Positions 8,149-17,118 of a stretch of DNA of 49,888 nt are shown here, piece after piece. Made by a program: the position numbers and the translations under genes. Source of the stretch: Microcystis aeruginosa Ma_MB_S_20031200_S102 (GTDB lineage Bacteria; Cyanobacteriota; Cyanobacteriia; Cyanobacteriales; Microcystaceae); NCBI GenBank assembly GCA_007095845.1, contig SFBI01000045.1:1-49888 (forward strand), in the 5' to 3' direction. Position 1 is the stretch's first letter. Each line of letters opens with the position of its first letter. The notes beneath the pieces were generated by a model. It searched no databases. It was not told where the DNA came from and saw only the letters and a program-made list of their open reading frames with translations.

Positions 8149-10302
8149 CTAGACTACAGTAGCAGCCTTACGGGCAGCGGCGGCCTCATCGGGATGAATA
8201 CCGAGACGGGTGAGATTGAGACGACCTTTACTATCGATCTCCCGTACCTTAACTAACACCTCATCCCCCACGGCCACTTCATCTTCCACCTTACCGACGC
8301 GTCCCTCGGCCAATTGGGAAATATGGATCATTCCCTCTTTCCCTGGCAAAACTTCCACAAAAGCGCCGATTTGGATAATGCGAGTCACGCGACCGAGATA
8401 GACCTCACCCTCATTAAGTTTGCGGGTCATATTGTAGATCAGTCGTTTAGCTTTTTCGGCCTGTTCCCCATCGGTAGAGGAAATGGTGACAGTCCCATCG
8501 TCATCGATATCGATTTTCGTGCCAGTCTGTTCAGTAATCCCTTTAACCGTCTTACCACCTGGCCCAATGACTAACCCGATCAGATCCGGATCGATCTTGA
8601 TCGTCAATAACCGGGGTGCGTGGGGAGATAATTCCGTGCGCGGTTTTTCTAGGGTCGCTAACATCTTCTCGAGGATATGTTTGCGGGCCGGTAAAGCTTG
8701 TTCGATCGCCTTGGCCACCACTTCCATGGTTAAACCGGGGATTTTCATATCCATCTGGAGAGCGGTGATGCCAGAATCAGTACCAGCCACCTTAAAGTCC
8801 ATATCTCCCAGAAAATCCTCGATACCCTGGATATCGGTCAAAATCCGCACTTCTTCCCCTTCTTTAATTAAACCCATGGCCGCACCGCTAACGGGTTTTT
8901 TCAGGGGAACACCGGCATCCATCAGCGCCAGGGTAGAACCGCACACGGAACCCATGGAGGTGGAACCATTAGAAGAGAGGACTTCCGACACCACCCGCAG
9001 TACATAGGGAAATTCCTCCTGGGGGGGAAGGACAGGCACGATCGCCCTTTCCGCTAAAGCACCGTGACCGATTTCTCGACGGCCGGGAGAACGCATGGGA
9101 CGGGTTTCACCGACGGAAAAGGGTGGAAAATTGTAGTGATGAAGATAGCGTTTTTCGTCTTCGGGATGGAGGTCGTCCCCCAAATCCTGAGCATCACCGG
9201 GGGTGCCGAGGGTGGCGATCGAAAGCACCTGGGTTAAACCGCGATTAAACAAACCGCTACCGTGAACCCGACGGGGTAAAACTCCCACCCGGCAAGAAAT
9301 CGGCCGTACTTCGTCCAGTTTACGACCATCAACCCGCACCCCATCCTCGATAATTTGGGCCCGCATCAGTTTTTTGGTCAGATCCTTAAAGAGATTACCG
9401 ATTAACTTCGGTTCTTCCAACGTTGGAGATTTTAAGGGATCTTCATCGGGGAGAGCGGTTATGGTTTCCTTGATCCGATTTTCGATCGCCTCTAATTTCT
9501 CATCCCGTTCGGTTTTGCTGAGGGTAAACTGGCCGAGAATCTGTTTAATTTCCTCTTTAGCTTGTTCTTTCAGGAAATTATGCACGGTTTCGTTTACTAC
9601 CGGCGCTTCTCGGGTGACGAGGGGAATACCCAACTGATCGATCAATTCCCGTTGAGCGGTGATCAGGTCGCGCACTGCTTCATAACCAAAATCGATCGCC
9701 TCAATAATATCCCGTTCCGGTAACTGATTGGCTCCCGCTTCGATCATCACCACCCCTTCGGGACTACCGGCCACCACTAGATCCAATTCTCCGTTATGGA
9801 TTTCCTTGTAGGTGGGATTGATGATAAATTCATCCCCCAGTAAACCGACGCGCACCGCTGCCATCGGACCTTGGAAGGGAATACCTGCCAACAAAACCGC
9901 CACAGAAGCCCCGGTAACGGCTAAAACATCCGGGGGGACTTCCTCATCCATCGAGAGGGTCGTAGCGACCACCTGAATATCATCCCGTAGCCAACTGGGG
10001 AATAGGGGCCGCAGGGGGCGATCGATCAAACGACCGGTCAGAATTGCTTTTTCCGGGGGACGACCTTCACGACGCAAAAATCCTCCCGGGATGCGCCCGG
10101 CGGCATATAATCTTTCTTCGTAATCAACGGTTAAGGGCAGGAAATCTACTCCTTCTCTGGCTTTGGCTGTGGTTGCTGTCACTAAAACCGCCGTTTCTCC
10201 CGATTGGATCAGAACACTACCGCCAGCTTGGGGGGCTAAAAGCCCTATTTTTAGTCGAATATCCCTGCCATCAAAGGATATTGACTTGTCAAACTCTTCC
10301 AT
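8149..10302 (-). CDS. pnp: Polyribonucleotide nucleotidyltransferase (PNPase)
   Basis: A 717-residue phosphorolytic 3'-to-5' exoribonuclease that also adds heteropolymeric tails in cyanobacteria. The order is RNase PH core 1, an alpha-helical linker, RNase PH core 2 with [20 protein letters not shown] (catalytic Asp region), then a KH domain at about 565-625 with GPGGK, and an S1 domain at about 634-702. Length and domain order are normal. The start ATG at 10302 is preceded by AAGGA about 13 bases upstream. The gene is monocistronic, with its own terminator at 8090-8127. Confidence 0.97.
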   Translation of the reverse strand: MEEFDKSISFDGRDIRLKIGLLAPQAGGSVLIQSGETAVLVTATTAKAREGVDFLPLTVDYEERLYAAGRIPGGFLRREGRPPEKAILTGRLIDRPLRPLFPSWLRDDIQVVATTLSMDEEVPPDVLAVTGASVAVLLAGIPFQGPMAAVRVGLLGDEFIINPTYKEIHNGELDLVVAGSPEGVVMIEAGANQLPERDIIEAIDFGYEAVRDLITAQRELIDQLGIPLVTREAPVVNETVHNFLKEQAKEEIKQILGQFTLSKTERDEKLEAIENRIKETITALPDEDPLKSPTLEEPKLIGNLFKDLTKKLMRAQIIEDGVRVDGRKLDEVRPISCRVGVLPRRVHGSGLFNRGLTQVLSIATLGTPGDAQDLGDDLHPEDEKRYLHHYNFPPFSVGETRPMRSPGRREIGHGALAERAIVPVLPPQEEFPYVLRVVSEVLSSNGSTSMGSVCGSTLALMDAGVPLKKPVSGAAMGLIKEGEEVRILTDIQGIEDFLGDMDFKVAGTDSGITALQMDMKIPGLTMEVVAKAIEQALPARKHILEKMLATLEKPRTELSPHAPRLLTIKIDPDLIGLVIGPGGKTVKGITEQTGTKIDIDDDGTVTISSTDGEQAEKAKRLIYNMTRKLNEGEVYLGRVTRIIQIGAFVEVLPGKEGMIHISQLAEGRVGKVEDEVAVGDEVLVKVREIDSKGRLNLTRLGIHPDEAAAARKAATVV

Positions 10303-10387
10303 GTAAAGTTATATTCCTTTCTTTCACTTTTCTCTGTGCTGTGGCAATCCTAGCATTTTTTGTCCCCCTTTCCGACAGGTTTAGTAT

Positions 10388-10440
10388 TCAGTGATCAGTT
10401 ATCAGTGATCAGTTATCAGTGATCAGTTATCAGTTATCAG
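10388..10440. repeat. GATCAGTTATCAGT iterations
   Basis: A run of overlapping AGTGATCAGTTATC words. The same words occur at 6985-7020, 12107-12132 and 40806-40845, always between genes. A block shortly after (10488-10520) reads GGCTCGACTGAGCATCGCCG and recurs with one change at 24572. Confidence 0.7.
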
Positions 10441-10554
10441 CTTTTTTCTCCCTGCTTCCATCTCCCATCTCCCCCGCAACGGCTCGACTGAGCATCGCCG
10501 AACGTCGCGCACGAAGTGGTCTCCCTACTACCCCACTACCCAACTACCCAACTA

Positions 10555-10687
10555 CCCCACTGATAACTGGTTACTGCTCACTGATAACTGAAAATACTCC
10601 CCACTACCCCACTGATAACTGGTTACTGCTCACTGATAACTGAAAATACTCCCCACTACCCCACTGATATGAAAATACTCCCCACTC
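10555..10687. repeat. 52-bp tandem repeat, two full copies and a truncated third
   Basis: The unit begins CCCCACTGATAACTGG and recurs at 10607; a third copy starting at 10659 lacks its middle. It is non-coding and lies between the divergent pnp and prfA genes. Confidence 0.8.
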
Positions 10688-11005
10688 CCTGCTTTTCAAC
10701 AGAATTTAACATTACTTGCTCAAACCTGCCAAAAAATGATAGTTTCAGATATAGGAATAATCTGGTTGAGAAAAAAATGTCTTCCCTTGCCGCTTGCTGG
10801 CCCAAAAATATTTCTAAGTATTAGCAAAACTGACTGACTGTCAGCAGTTGAGCGGGATTTTTCCTAGCTCGCAGAACTCCAGACAAAGAAAATTAAGACA
10901 ATTAAAAGGATTGCGTCTCTATTATCTCTCAGACGCTTCTAATCCAAAGAATTTGCGGGTTATCTTCAAATTAACCCCGTTTAACCCTATTTGTGGCTAT
11001 CGATC
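10688..11005. other. Upstream region of prfA
   Basis: A unique-sequence stretch between the repeats and prfA. I see no open frame of note and no convincing promoter or riboswitch, only AT-rich DNA likely to hold the prfA promoter. Confidence 0.3.
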
Positions 11006-12106
11006 ATGGCTGAAAGTTATTTACTCAACAAACTGCAATCTGTAGAACAGACCTACACAGAATTAACCCGTCGTCTAGCGGATCCCGATGTCACCAGTAA
11101 TCCGGGTGAATTGCATCGTCTGGCCAAATCTCGCGCTTCCCTAGAGGAAACGGTCAACACCTACGAAATTTGGCAAAAAAGTCAAGAGGATTTAATCGGT
11201 GCGAAACAAATCTTCAAAGAATCCGCCAGCGATCCCGAACTACGCGAAATCGCCGCCCTAGAAGTGGCCGAATTAGAGGAAAAAATCGCCACTTTGGAAG
11301 ACCAATTAACCATTCTGCTGCTGCCCCGGGATCCTCTCGATGAAAAGAATATCATGCTGGAAATTCGCGCCGGAACTGGCGGTGATGAAGCCAGTATTTG
11401 GGCGGGGGATTTAGTGCGTTTGTACTCAAAATATGCCGAAACTCAAAACTGGAAAGTTAGCCTTTTGAGTGAATCTCCGGCGGATATGGGAGGATTTAAA
11501 GAGGCAATTTTAGAGATTAAAGGCGATAACGTCTATAGTAAGCTGAAATTTGAGGCGGGAGTCCATCGGGTGCAGCGGGTTCCTCTGACAGAAGCAAGTG
11601 GTCGCGTTCACACTTCCACCGCTACCGTAGCGATTATGCCAGAAGTGGATGATGTGGAAGTGCATATCGATCCCAAGGATATTGAGTTAACCACGGCTAG
11701 ATCCGGGGGTGCAGGCGGTCAAAATGTCAATAAAGTGGAAACTGCCGTCGATTTAATCCATAAACCCACGGGAATCCGGGTTTTCTGCACCGAAGAGCGA
11801 TCGCAATTGCAAAACCGGGAACGAGCTATGCAGATTCTCCGGGCGAAACTGTACGATATAAAGTTACAGGAACAACAGGAAGCGGTCAGTTCCATGCGGC
11901 GCTCTCAGGTGGGAACCGGTTCCCGTTCGGAAAAAATTCGCACCTATAACTATAAGGATAATCGTCTCACCGATCATCGCTTAAATCAGAATTTTTCCCT
12001 CGATCGCATTTTAGACGGCGACATCGAAGATGTGATTCAATCCTGTATCGCCAAGGATCAACAGGGAAAACTGGAGGAATTAGCCGCTGCCCAAGAGACA
12101 GCTTAA
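11006..12106 (+). CDS. prfA: Peptide chain release factor 1
   Basis: A 366-residue class I release factor that reads UAA and UAG and triggers peptide release on the ribosome. GGQ, the peptidyl-tRNA hydrolysis motif, is at residues 237-239 within [15 protein letters not shown]. The stop-recognition tripeptide is PLT at 193-195, matching the PxT of RF1 rather than the SPF of RF2. The start [10 protein letters not shown] at 11006 matches the family; an in-frame upstream ATG at 10991 would add five residues and is less likely. The C-terminus, [18 protein letters not shown], is normal. Confidence 0.96.
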   Translation: MAESYLLNKLQSVEQTYTELTRRLADPDVTSNPGELHRLAKSRASLEETVNTYEIWQKSQEDLIGAKQIFKESASDPELREIAALEVAELEEKIATLEDQLTILLLPRDPLDEKNIMLEIRAGTGGDEASIWAGDLVRLYSKYAETQNWKVSLLSESPADMGGFKEAILEIKGDNVYSKLKFEAGVHRVQRVPLTEASGRVHTSTATVAIMPEVDDVEVHIDPKDIELTTARSGGAGGQNVNKVETAVDLIHKPTGIRVFCTEERSQLQNRERAMQILRAKLYDIKLQEQQEAVSSMRRSQVGTGSRSEKIRTYNYKDNRLTDHRLNQNFSLDRILDGDIEDVIQSCIAKDQQGKLEELAAAQETA

Positions 12107-12228
12107 TCAGTGATCAGTGATCAGTTACCAGTGAACAGTAAAAAACTCCCCACTCCCTACACTTTCCCCACTGGTAGGGGTGAGTGCGGGTGGGGACTGA
12201 TACTGGTTCCTTCAACTCACAACCAATT

Positions 12229-13404
12229 CTATGCTTCCACTAAACGAAAAGCCGCACCTAAACCGACAGCGATCTCATCGGGAGAAATTTTCCCATCATG
12301 GTTAATATCGATCGCATCGAATACCGCATCGGTTCCCGCCCATTCTTCCCGGGTGATGAAACCATCCCCATCATGATCATAGACTCGGAAAATATCTTCG
12401 GCGGCGTGTTCTAGGGTTGACTGACCTTCCAACTGGGTTAAACGTTGAATCAGCAATTGTTCCAATAATTCTAAAGCTTTGGTAAAACCTTGAATACCTT
12501 CCGCTAGTTTTTCAGAAGCCATGGCATCTTCGGCGTGCATTTTCTCAAAAGTCGCTTTATCCACGGTAATTTTGACAATATCAAGGGTTGCAGCCAATGC
12601 TGGATCGAGCTTACGGGGTAAATCGGCTTCTGTCTCTTGCAATTGTTCGAGCAGTTTCGGCGAAATGGTTAAAAGATCACAACCGGCTAACTCGCGAATT
12701 TCACCGATATTGCGGAAACTTGCCCCCATAACTTCGGTTTTATAGCCAAACTTTTTATAGTAGTTATAGATCTGGGTGACGGATTGGACCCCGGGATCTT
12801 CAGCGCCAACGTAGTCTTTACCGGTTTCTTTTTTATACCAATCGAGAATCCGACCGACAAAGGGAGAAATTAAGGTTACTCCCGCTTCCGCACAGGCGAT
12901 CGCCTGATGAAAACCGAATAATAGGGTTAAATTACAGTGAATACCCTCTTTTTCGAGGACTTCTGCGGCTTTAATCCCTTCCCAAGTCGAGGCAATTTTA
13001 ATTAAGACTCTTTCTCTAGAGATACCCGCTTGTTCATACTGGGAAATGAGATAACGGGCCTTGTCGATGGTAGCTTGGGTATCGTAGGAAAGACGAGCAT
13101 CCACTTCGGTGGAGACGCGGCCAGGGACGATTTGCAGGATTTGCAGACCAAAACCGATCGCTAGGCGATCAAAAGCTAATTTGGCCACATCTTCCGGGGT
13201 GGCCCGCTCCCCTAATTCTTTTCTGGCCGCTTGCAGAGTTTGATCGACAATCGGCTGATATTGGGGCATTTGGGCCGCAGCCGTGATCAGGGAGGGGTTA
13301 GTGGTGGTATCTTGGGGAGTAAAAGCTTCGATCGCTTGGATATCGCCGGTATCGGCAACAACCACTGTAAATTGGCGTAATTGTTCTAGTAAGGTTTTAG
13401 CCAT
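12229..13404 (-). CDS. tal: Transaldolase with C-terminal EF-hand pair
   Basis: A 391-residue protein. The first 320 residues are class I transaldolase of the pentose phosphate pathway, exchanging dihydroxyacetone units between sugar phosphates. The Schiff-base lysine is Lys136 in [11 protein letters not shown]. The tail at about 339-391 carries two EF-hand loops: [12 protein letters not shown] at 343-354 and [12 protein letters not shown] at 366-377. Both have the expected Ca2+ ligands. Transaldolase fused to EF-hands is a known cyanobacterial arrangement, and calcium control of the enzyme is only an inference. The gene runs opposite to rpmI and stands alone. Confidence 0.95.
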   Translation of the reverse strand: MAKTLLEQLRQFTVVVADTGDIQAIEAFTPQDTTTNPSLITAAAQMPQYQPIVDQTLQAARKELGERATPEDVAKLAFDRLAIGFGLQILQIVPGRVSTEVDARLSYDTQATIDKARYLISQYEQAGISRERVLIKIASTWEGIKAAEVLEKEGIHCNLTLLFGFHQAIACAEAGVTLISPFVGRILDWYKKETGKDYVGAEDPGVQSVTQIYNYYKKFGYKTEVMGASFRNIGEIRELAGCDLLTISPKLLEQLQETEADLPRKLDPALAATLDIVKITVDKATFEKMHAEDAMASEKLAEGIQGFTKALELLEQLLIQRLTQLEGQSTLEHAAEDIFRVYDHDGDGFITREEWAGTDAVFDAIDINHDGKISPDEIAVGLGAAFRLVEA

Positions 13405-13550
13405 GACTTCTCCAGATGCGTGTTAACACGAGACTTCATCCACATCTTAGCGATTCGATCGAGAGGAAGGGAAAAATTCCCGATTGATTTAATTCCTAAG
13501 CACAGACCTAGCCAAAGTAAGGATAAGCACAGCAATCTTTTAGCTACCTC

Positions 13551-13580
13551 TTGCCCAAAGTCCTTTATTTGTGATAGTAT
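13551..13580 (+). promoter_or_regulatory. Possible sigma70-type promoter of rpmI-rplT-phoH
   Basis: TTGCCC at 13551 and TAGTAT at 13575 are separated by 18 bases, about 34 bases before the rpmI start. Each box matches consensus at four of six positions. Confidence 0.35.
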
Positions 13581-13613
13581 TAGTGATTGTGTCGATTTAA
13601 TAAAACGGAGTTT

Positions 13614-13817
13614 ATGCCCAAGCTAAAAACGCGAAAGGCGGCGGCCAAACGATTCGAGGCCACGGGAAGCGGCAAAAAAATCAAACGTCGCAAAGCCTTC
13701 AAAAATCACCTACTCGATCATAAAAGTGCCGAACGCAAGCGCCGTCGTTTGTCCCAGATTACCCTAGTGGACGAGCGCGACGAGAAGGAAGTGCGCTTAA
13801 TGTTGCCCTATTTGTAA
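13614..13817 (+). CDS. rpmI: 50S ribosomal protein L35
   Basis: A 67-residue basic protein. [20 protein letters not shown] is the L35 signature, followed by [14 protein letters not shown]. It is a structural protein of the large subunit. The start ATG has GGAG six bases ahead (AACGGAGTTTATG), stronger than most sites in this window. It is the first gene of a three-gene cluster with rplT and phoH. An overlapping frame beginning at 13420 is unrelated. Confidence 0.97.
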   Translation: MPKLKTRKAAAKRFEATGSGKKIKRRKAFKNHLLDHKSAERKRRRLSQITLVDERDEKEVRLMLPYL

Positions 13818-13848
13818 GTTTTCCAGAAAAATTGTCTAAAGGATTATC

Positions 13849-14196
13849 ATGTCTAGAGTAAAACGGGGGAATGTCGCCCGCAAGCGACGCAAAAAAGTTC
13901 TCAAATTAGCCAAAGGTTTTCGCGGTTCTCACTCGCGCTTATTCCGTACAGCTAACCAACAGGTAATGAAGGCCTTGCGGAATGCCTATAGAGACCGTCG
14001 CAAACGGAAACGCGATTTTCGTCGTCTTTGGATTACCCGCATTAATGCCGCTGCTCGTCAACAGGGCATCAGTTACAGCCAACTGACCGGACAATTAAAG
14101 AAAGCTAATATCCTCCTCAATCGGAAAATGTTAGCCCAATTAGCTGTCCTCGATCCCGTCGCTTTTGCTAAAGTGGTAGAAACAGCCAAAGGATAA
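13849..14196 (+). CDS. rplT: 50S ribosomal protein L20
   Basis: A 115-residue, very basic protein with the L20 opening [19 protein letters not shown] and the [18 protein letters not shown] motif. It is essential for early assembly of the large subunit, binding 23S rRNA. It follows rpmI by 31 bp. In many bacteria L20 also represses this operon by binding the leader mRNA. infC is not adjacent here, and I see no clear leader structure. Confidence 0.97.
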   Translation: MSRVKRGNVARKRRKKVLKLAKGFRGSHSRLFRTANQQVMKALRNAYRDRRKRKRDFRRLWITRINAAARQQGISYSQLTGQLKKANILLNRKMLAQLAVLDPVAFAKVVETAKG

Positions 14197-14209
14197 TTTA
14201 GCCCCAAGC

Positions 14210-15166
14210 ATGACGGAAACTTGGCAAACGATTCAATTCCCCAGTTCAGAAAGTGCGATCGCTTTAGCGGGTCATCAAGAAACTAACCTCAAATTGATAG
14301 CCAAGCAAACTGGGGCGAATTTAGTCCTCAGAGGCATGGAATTGCGGATTGCGGGGCAACCAACCCCCGTGGAGCGTGCCACAGCGATTGTACGCTCCTT
14401 AAGTATTTTATGGCAAGAGGCCAAGTTAATCGCCGAAGCCGATATTATGACCGCTATCCATGCCCTCGATACGGGGCGTTCTAGCGAGTATAAAGAACTA
14501 CAGCAGGATATTTTGGCTCGTACCCGTCGCGGGGAGCTAATTCGGGCAAAAACCTTCCGTCAGCGTCAATATATCCAAGCGATTCAAAGTCACGATATCA
14601 CCTTTTGTATTGGACCTGCTGGCACGGGGAAAACCTTTTTAGCCGCCGTTTTAGCCGTACAAGCTTTATTAGAAGATAAAGTAGAACGGATTATCCTCAC
14701 CCGGCCGGCCGTGGAAGCGGGGGAAAAATTAGGCTTTCTCCCGGGGGATTTACAGCAAAAAGTCGATCCTTTTTTGCGTCCCCTCTACGATGCTTTATAC
14801 GAATTTATCGAAGCGGCCAAAATTCCTGACCTGATGGAACGGGGTAAAATCGAAATCGCTCCCTTAGCTTATATGCGGGGACGAACCCTAGCTAATGCTT
14901 TTGTTATCGTTGATGAGGCCCAAAATACCACCCCAGCACAGTTAAAAATGGTCTTAACGCGCTTGGGATTCGGTTCGCGCATGGTAGTAACTGGAGATGT
15001 CACTCAAACCGATTTACCGCAACCACAGGAATCGGGGTTAATTGCCGCTCAAAAAATCCTCAAATCAGTAGAAGGTATCGCTTTTTGTTACCTATCCCGG
15101 GCCGATGTGGTGCGTCATCCCTTGGTACAAAAAATCGTCTCAGCCTACGAACAGCACGAAAAATAA
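14210..15166 (+). CDS. phoH: PhoH family ATPase
   Basis: A 318-residue PhoH-like P-loop protein. It has an N-terminal KH-like region (residues 10-70), Walker A GPAGTGKT at 135-142, and Walker B with VDEAQN around 234-239, followed by VVTGDVTQTDLP (sensor-like). The family is related to superfamily 1 helicases and is linked to RNA metabolism and ribosome maturation, which fits its place 13 bp after rplT. Length and motifs are normal. Confidence 0.92.
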   Translation: MTETWQTIQFPSSESAIALAGHQETNLKLIAKQTGANLVLRGMELRIAGQPTPVERATAIVRSLSILWQEAKLIAEADIMTAIHALDTGRSSEYKELQQDILARTRRGELIRAKTFRQRQYIQAIQSHDITFCIGPAGTGKTFLAAVLAVQALLEDKVERIILTRPAVEAGEKLGFLPGDLQQKVDPFLRPLYDALYEFIEAAKIPDLMERGKIEIAPLAYMRGRTLANAFVIVDEAQNTTPAQLKMVLTRLGFGSRMVVTGDVTQTDLPQPQESGLIAAQKILKSVEGIAFCYLSRADVVRHPLVQKIVSAYEQHEK

Positions 15167-15339
15167 CAGATAATTGAGATGGTCGCTCTTGTACTCTTGC
15201 GAGAGAGTATAGAATTGGGTTTGCGATGTGCAACTAAAAAGGACAGAATCAGGGTTCCAGAGGATACTTTATCTCTGCTGATTTCTGAAAGCCTTGTTGT
15301 AAATCAAGACTAAAAATATAGTTACACACCGAGTTTAAT

Positions 15340-16455
15340 TTAGCTTTTTCTCCTTAAACTAAAACCGACAAAGACGTAGTTTAAGGCGTTTCGGTATCCC
15401 CAAACCTCAAGGAATTGATAACGCTGCCATCCTTTCACTGAGCCAGTCTGAAAAGCTCTGAGGGTGTATAGTTGATTAGCCCAGTTGTGATCGTTTGGTG
15501 TAGCATGATGAACACAGTGCGCTCCTAGGCTAACTGGAAGGATGATGACCCGAATAAAGACTGCTCCCACTAATTCCGTGGACCATTTTAACCACTCTAA
15601 CCAGTGATTTGAGCGCGGAGGGTAAGCACCCAGATATAGAGCAAAAGATTTACCAATTATCTGAGATTTAGCTCCCTCATTATCATCGGCTTCATAGGCC
15701 CAATTATGCTCCGGTAGCTGTTGCAAGAGTGCGGCTGCATAGGTTCCGAGTTGGGTAAATAGCACCCAGAGTAAGCAGCTTAAACAAGAATGGGTTAAAC
15801 CCGCACAAACAGAGGCCAAGAAAAGCACAATCAGGGTAGCTATTTGATAGTTAATGGGAGCTTTAAGGAGATTAGTCAGACGAGAAAGGAAGGTTTCTCC
15901 GTAAAACTTGGGAGAGAGTAATAACTTGCCGAGATTTTGCCAATAGAAGGCCTCTTCTTCCCCAAATTCAAAACCTAACTCTTCTACTAGGTAGGGGGTG
16001 TTCCCCTTGTCATTCATGGTAGCTAGGTTTTTCGGGGGGTGGTGAATTAGTAGGTGATCTTTTTTGAACAACGGAAAGGGCTTTTTCCCGGTAATTAAGG
16101 TGAGCAAACAACCTAAAAGATGGTTATAAGTGGGATATTGAGGGAAAAAAGCATTATGGGCGCAAAAGTGGGCTATTTCCTGCAATTGAGCCGCTCCAGC
16201 TACGGATAACAAACATCCTAGGGGGATTAATTGCCAGTGGCTAAGAGCGATCGCTAATCCGCCTATATACTGGAGTATGCCATAAATTAGCTCTAAGGAG
16301 GGGGTGCTTTTCCAGAGAGGGGGAGCAAGGTAGTAGCCTGTTAGCCAGTCAAAGAAAGCTTGTACGAGACGATTATCGCTGATTTGGAGCATCCCTAGGC
16401 GTGGATTATCCCTTAAAGCCGATGCTTGTGTTGGGGTGGTTTTTTTGAGTATCAT
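15340..16455 (-). CDS. Membrane fatty-acid desaturase-like protein
   Basis: A 371-residue multi-span membrane protein with the histidine boxes of membrane di-iron desaturases and hydroxylases: HFCAH at 96-100, HLLIHH at 134-139 and HCVHH at 313-317. An extra EHNWAYEADD lies between the second and third. Several hydrophobic helices separate the boxes. The substrate cannot be told; it is not an obvious DesA, DesB or DesC by these motifs. The start is ATG 16455. A small gene precedes it on the same strand, 63 bp upstream. Confidence 0.8.
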   Translation of the reverse strand: MILKKTTPTQASALRDNPRLGMLQISDNRLVQAFFDWLTGYYLAPPLWKSTPSLELIYGILQYIGGLAIALSHWQLIPLGCLLSVAGAAQLQEIAHFCAHNAFFPQYPTYNHLLGCLLTLITGKKPFPLFKKDHLLIHHPPKNLATMNDKGNTPYLVEELGFEFGEEEAFYWQNLGKLLLSPKFYGETFLSRLTNLLKAPINYQIATLIVLFLASVCAGLTHSCLSCLLWVLFTQLGTYAAALLQQLPEHNWAYEADDNEGAKSQIIGKSFALYLGAYPPRSNHWLEWLKWSTELVGAVFIRVIILPVSLGAHCVHHATPNDHNWANQLYTLRAFQTGSVKGWQRYQFLEVWGYRNALNYVFVGFSLRRKS

Positions 16456-16518
16456 GGCAGTAGAAAATAAGTTTTACTGTCCTGAAGATGGTTAAATAAC
16501 CAAATTCAGGCGGTTTTA

Positions 16519-16701
16519 TTAGCTGTGTAGCTGTTCGATTTCTCGGTAGTGCTGAACCAATTGCCCATCACTAAAAAACGGCTTTGGAGAGATTTCTATC
16601 TCGATGGCGAGATTAATTACCCAAGCTTGTTTGGGTACATACCCCAAGAGATTTTTTAGCCTCTCGGTTATTGATTTAATCTGATCAGTTGATAGATACA
16701 T
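16519..16701 (-). CDS. Small hypothetical protein
   Basis: A 60-residue protein starting MYLSTDQIKSITERLKNLLG. I do not recognise the family. The start at 16701 is favoured over the longer frame (16743) because AGAGGA lies nine bases ahead of it and the extra 14 residues are only K, N and Y rich. The sequence has a helical N-terminus and a hydrophobic patch WVINLAIEIEI. It may share a transcript with the desaturase 63 bp downstream. Confidence 0.45.
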   Translation of the reverse strand: MYLSTDQIKSITERLKNLLGYVPKQAWVINLAIEIEISPKPFFSDGQLVQHYREIEQLHS

Positions 16702-16844
16702 AGGCTTAATTCCTCTGTTCTTTTTTTTATAATAAACTTGCAAAATAGAGGAATTGGTAGCATTTTGATCGTCTTTTTTAAAATTTCCGAGGATCTTTTT
16801 GCGTGCTTTTCAGTGGCTAAAATGATCTTTTTAGCTTTCTCAAT

Positions 16845-16895
16845 GATCTTTTTGTTACAAACCGATCTTTTTGTTACAAACTAATCTTTTTGTTA
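16845..16895 (+). repeat. 19-bp direct repeats (third copy split by an element)
   Basis: GATCTTTTTGTTACAAACY occurs at 16845 and 16864. A third copy, AATCTTTTTGTTA, starts at 16883 and is cut by the element at 16896; its missing end TTACAAAG is found right after the element at 17013. Spacing is exactly 19. Two looser GATCTTTTT words lie upstream. These could be operator sites or a remnant array. Confidence 0.75.
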
Positions 16896-17012
16896 TACTA
16901 AATCCAGTTATTAAAAACTGATTATGTATTCCCCCTTTTGCATGAGTGCATGAGTAGAAAACGGGTTTCTCGGAGAAACCCGTTTTCTGTGCGTTACTCA
17001 ACAGATTTAGTA
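16896..17012. mobile_element. Small palindromic element, TACTAAATC family, copy 4
   Basis: A 117-bp element with ends TACTAAATC/GATTTAGTA and a TTA duplication at 16893-16895 and 17013-17015. It carries the same inner hairpin as copy 3. Removing it together with one TTA restores AATCTTTTTGTTACAAAG, a third copy of the 19-bp repeat, so the insertion point is exact. Confidence 0.85.
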
Positions 17013-17052
17013 TTACAAAGCGTAGCTAGTGCCTAGACAGACTTATTAGCTC

Positions 17053-17081
17053 TTGCTTGGGAGTCCTGTGTATGATAGGAT
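17053..17081 (+). promoter_or_regulatory. Possible promoter of the VMAP-MoxR-FGE cluster
   Basis: TTGCTT at 17053 and TAGGAT at 17076 with a 17-base spacer, about 37 bases before the start of the first gene. Matches are moderate. Confidence 0.3.
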
Positions 17082-17118
17082 TAGCTTTGAGTTACTTATC
17101 ACTACAACTGTCTAAATT

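Noticed and set aside
13420-13626. 68-codon frame before rpmI
   Set aside because: It overlaps the rpmI start and covers the likely promoter; the translation resembles nothing.
15180-15225. Possible terminator after phoH
   Set aside because: A short TACTCT/AGAGTA stem exists but no T-run follows, so it does not meet the standard.
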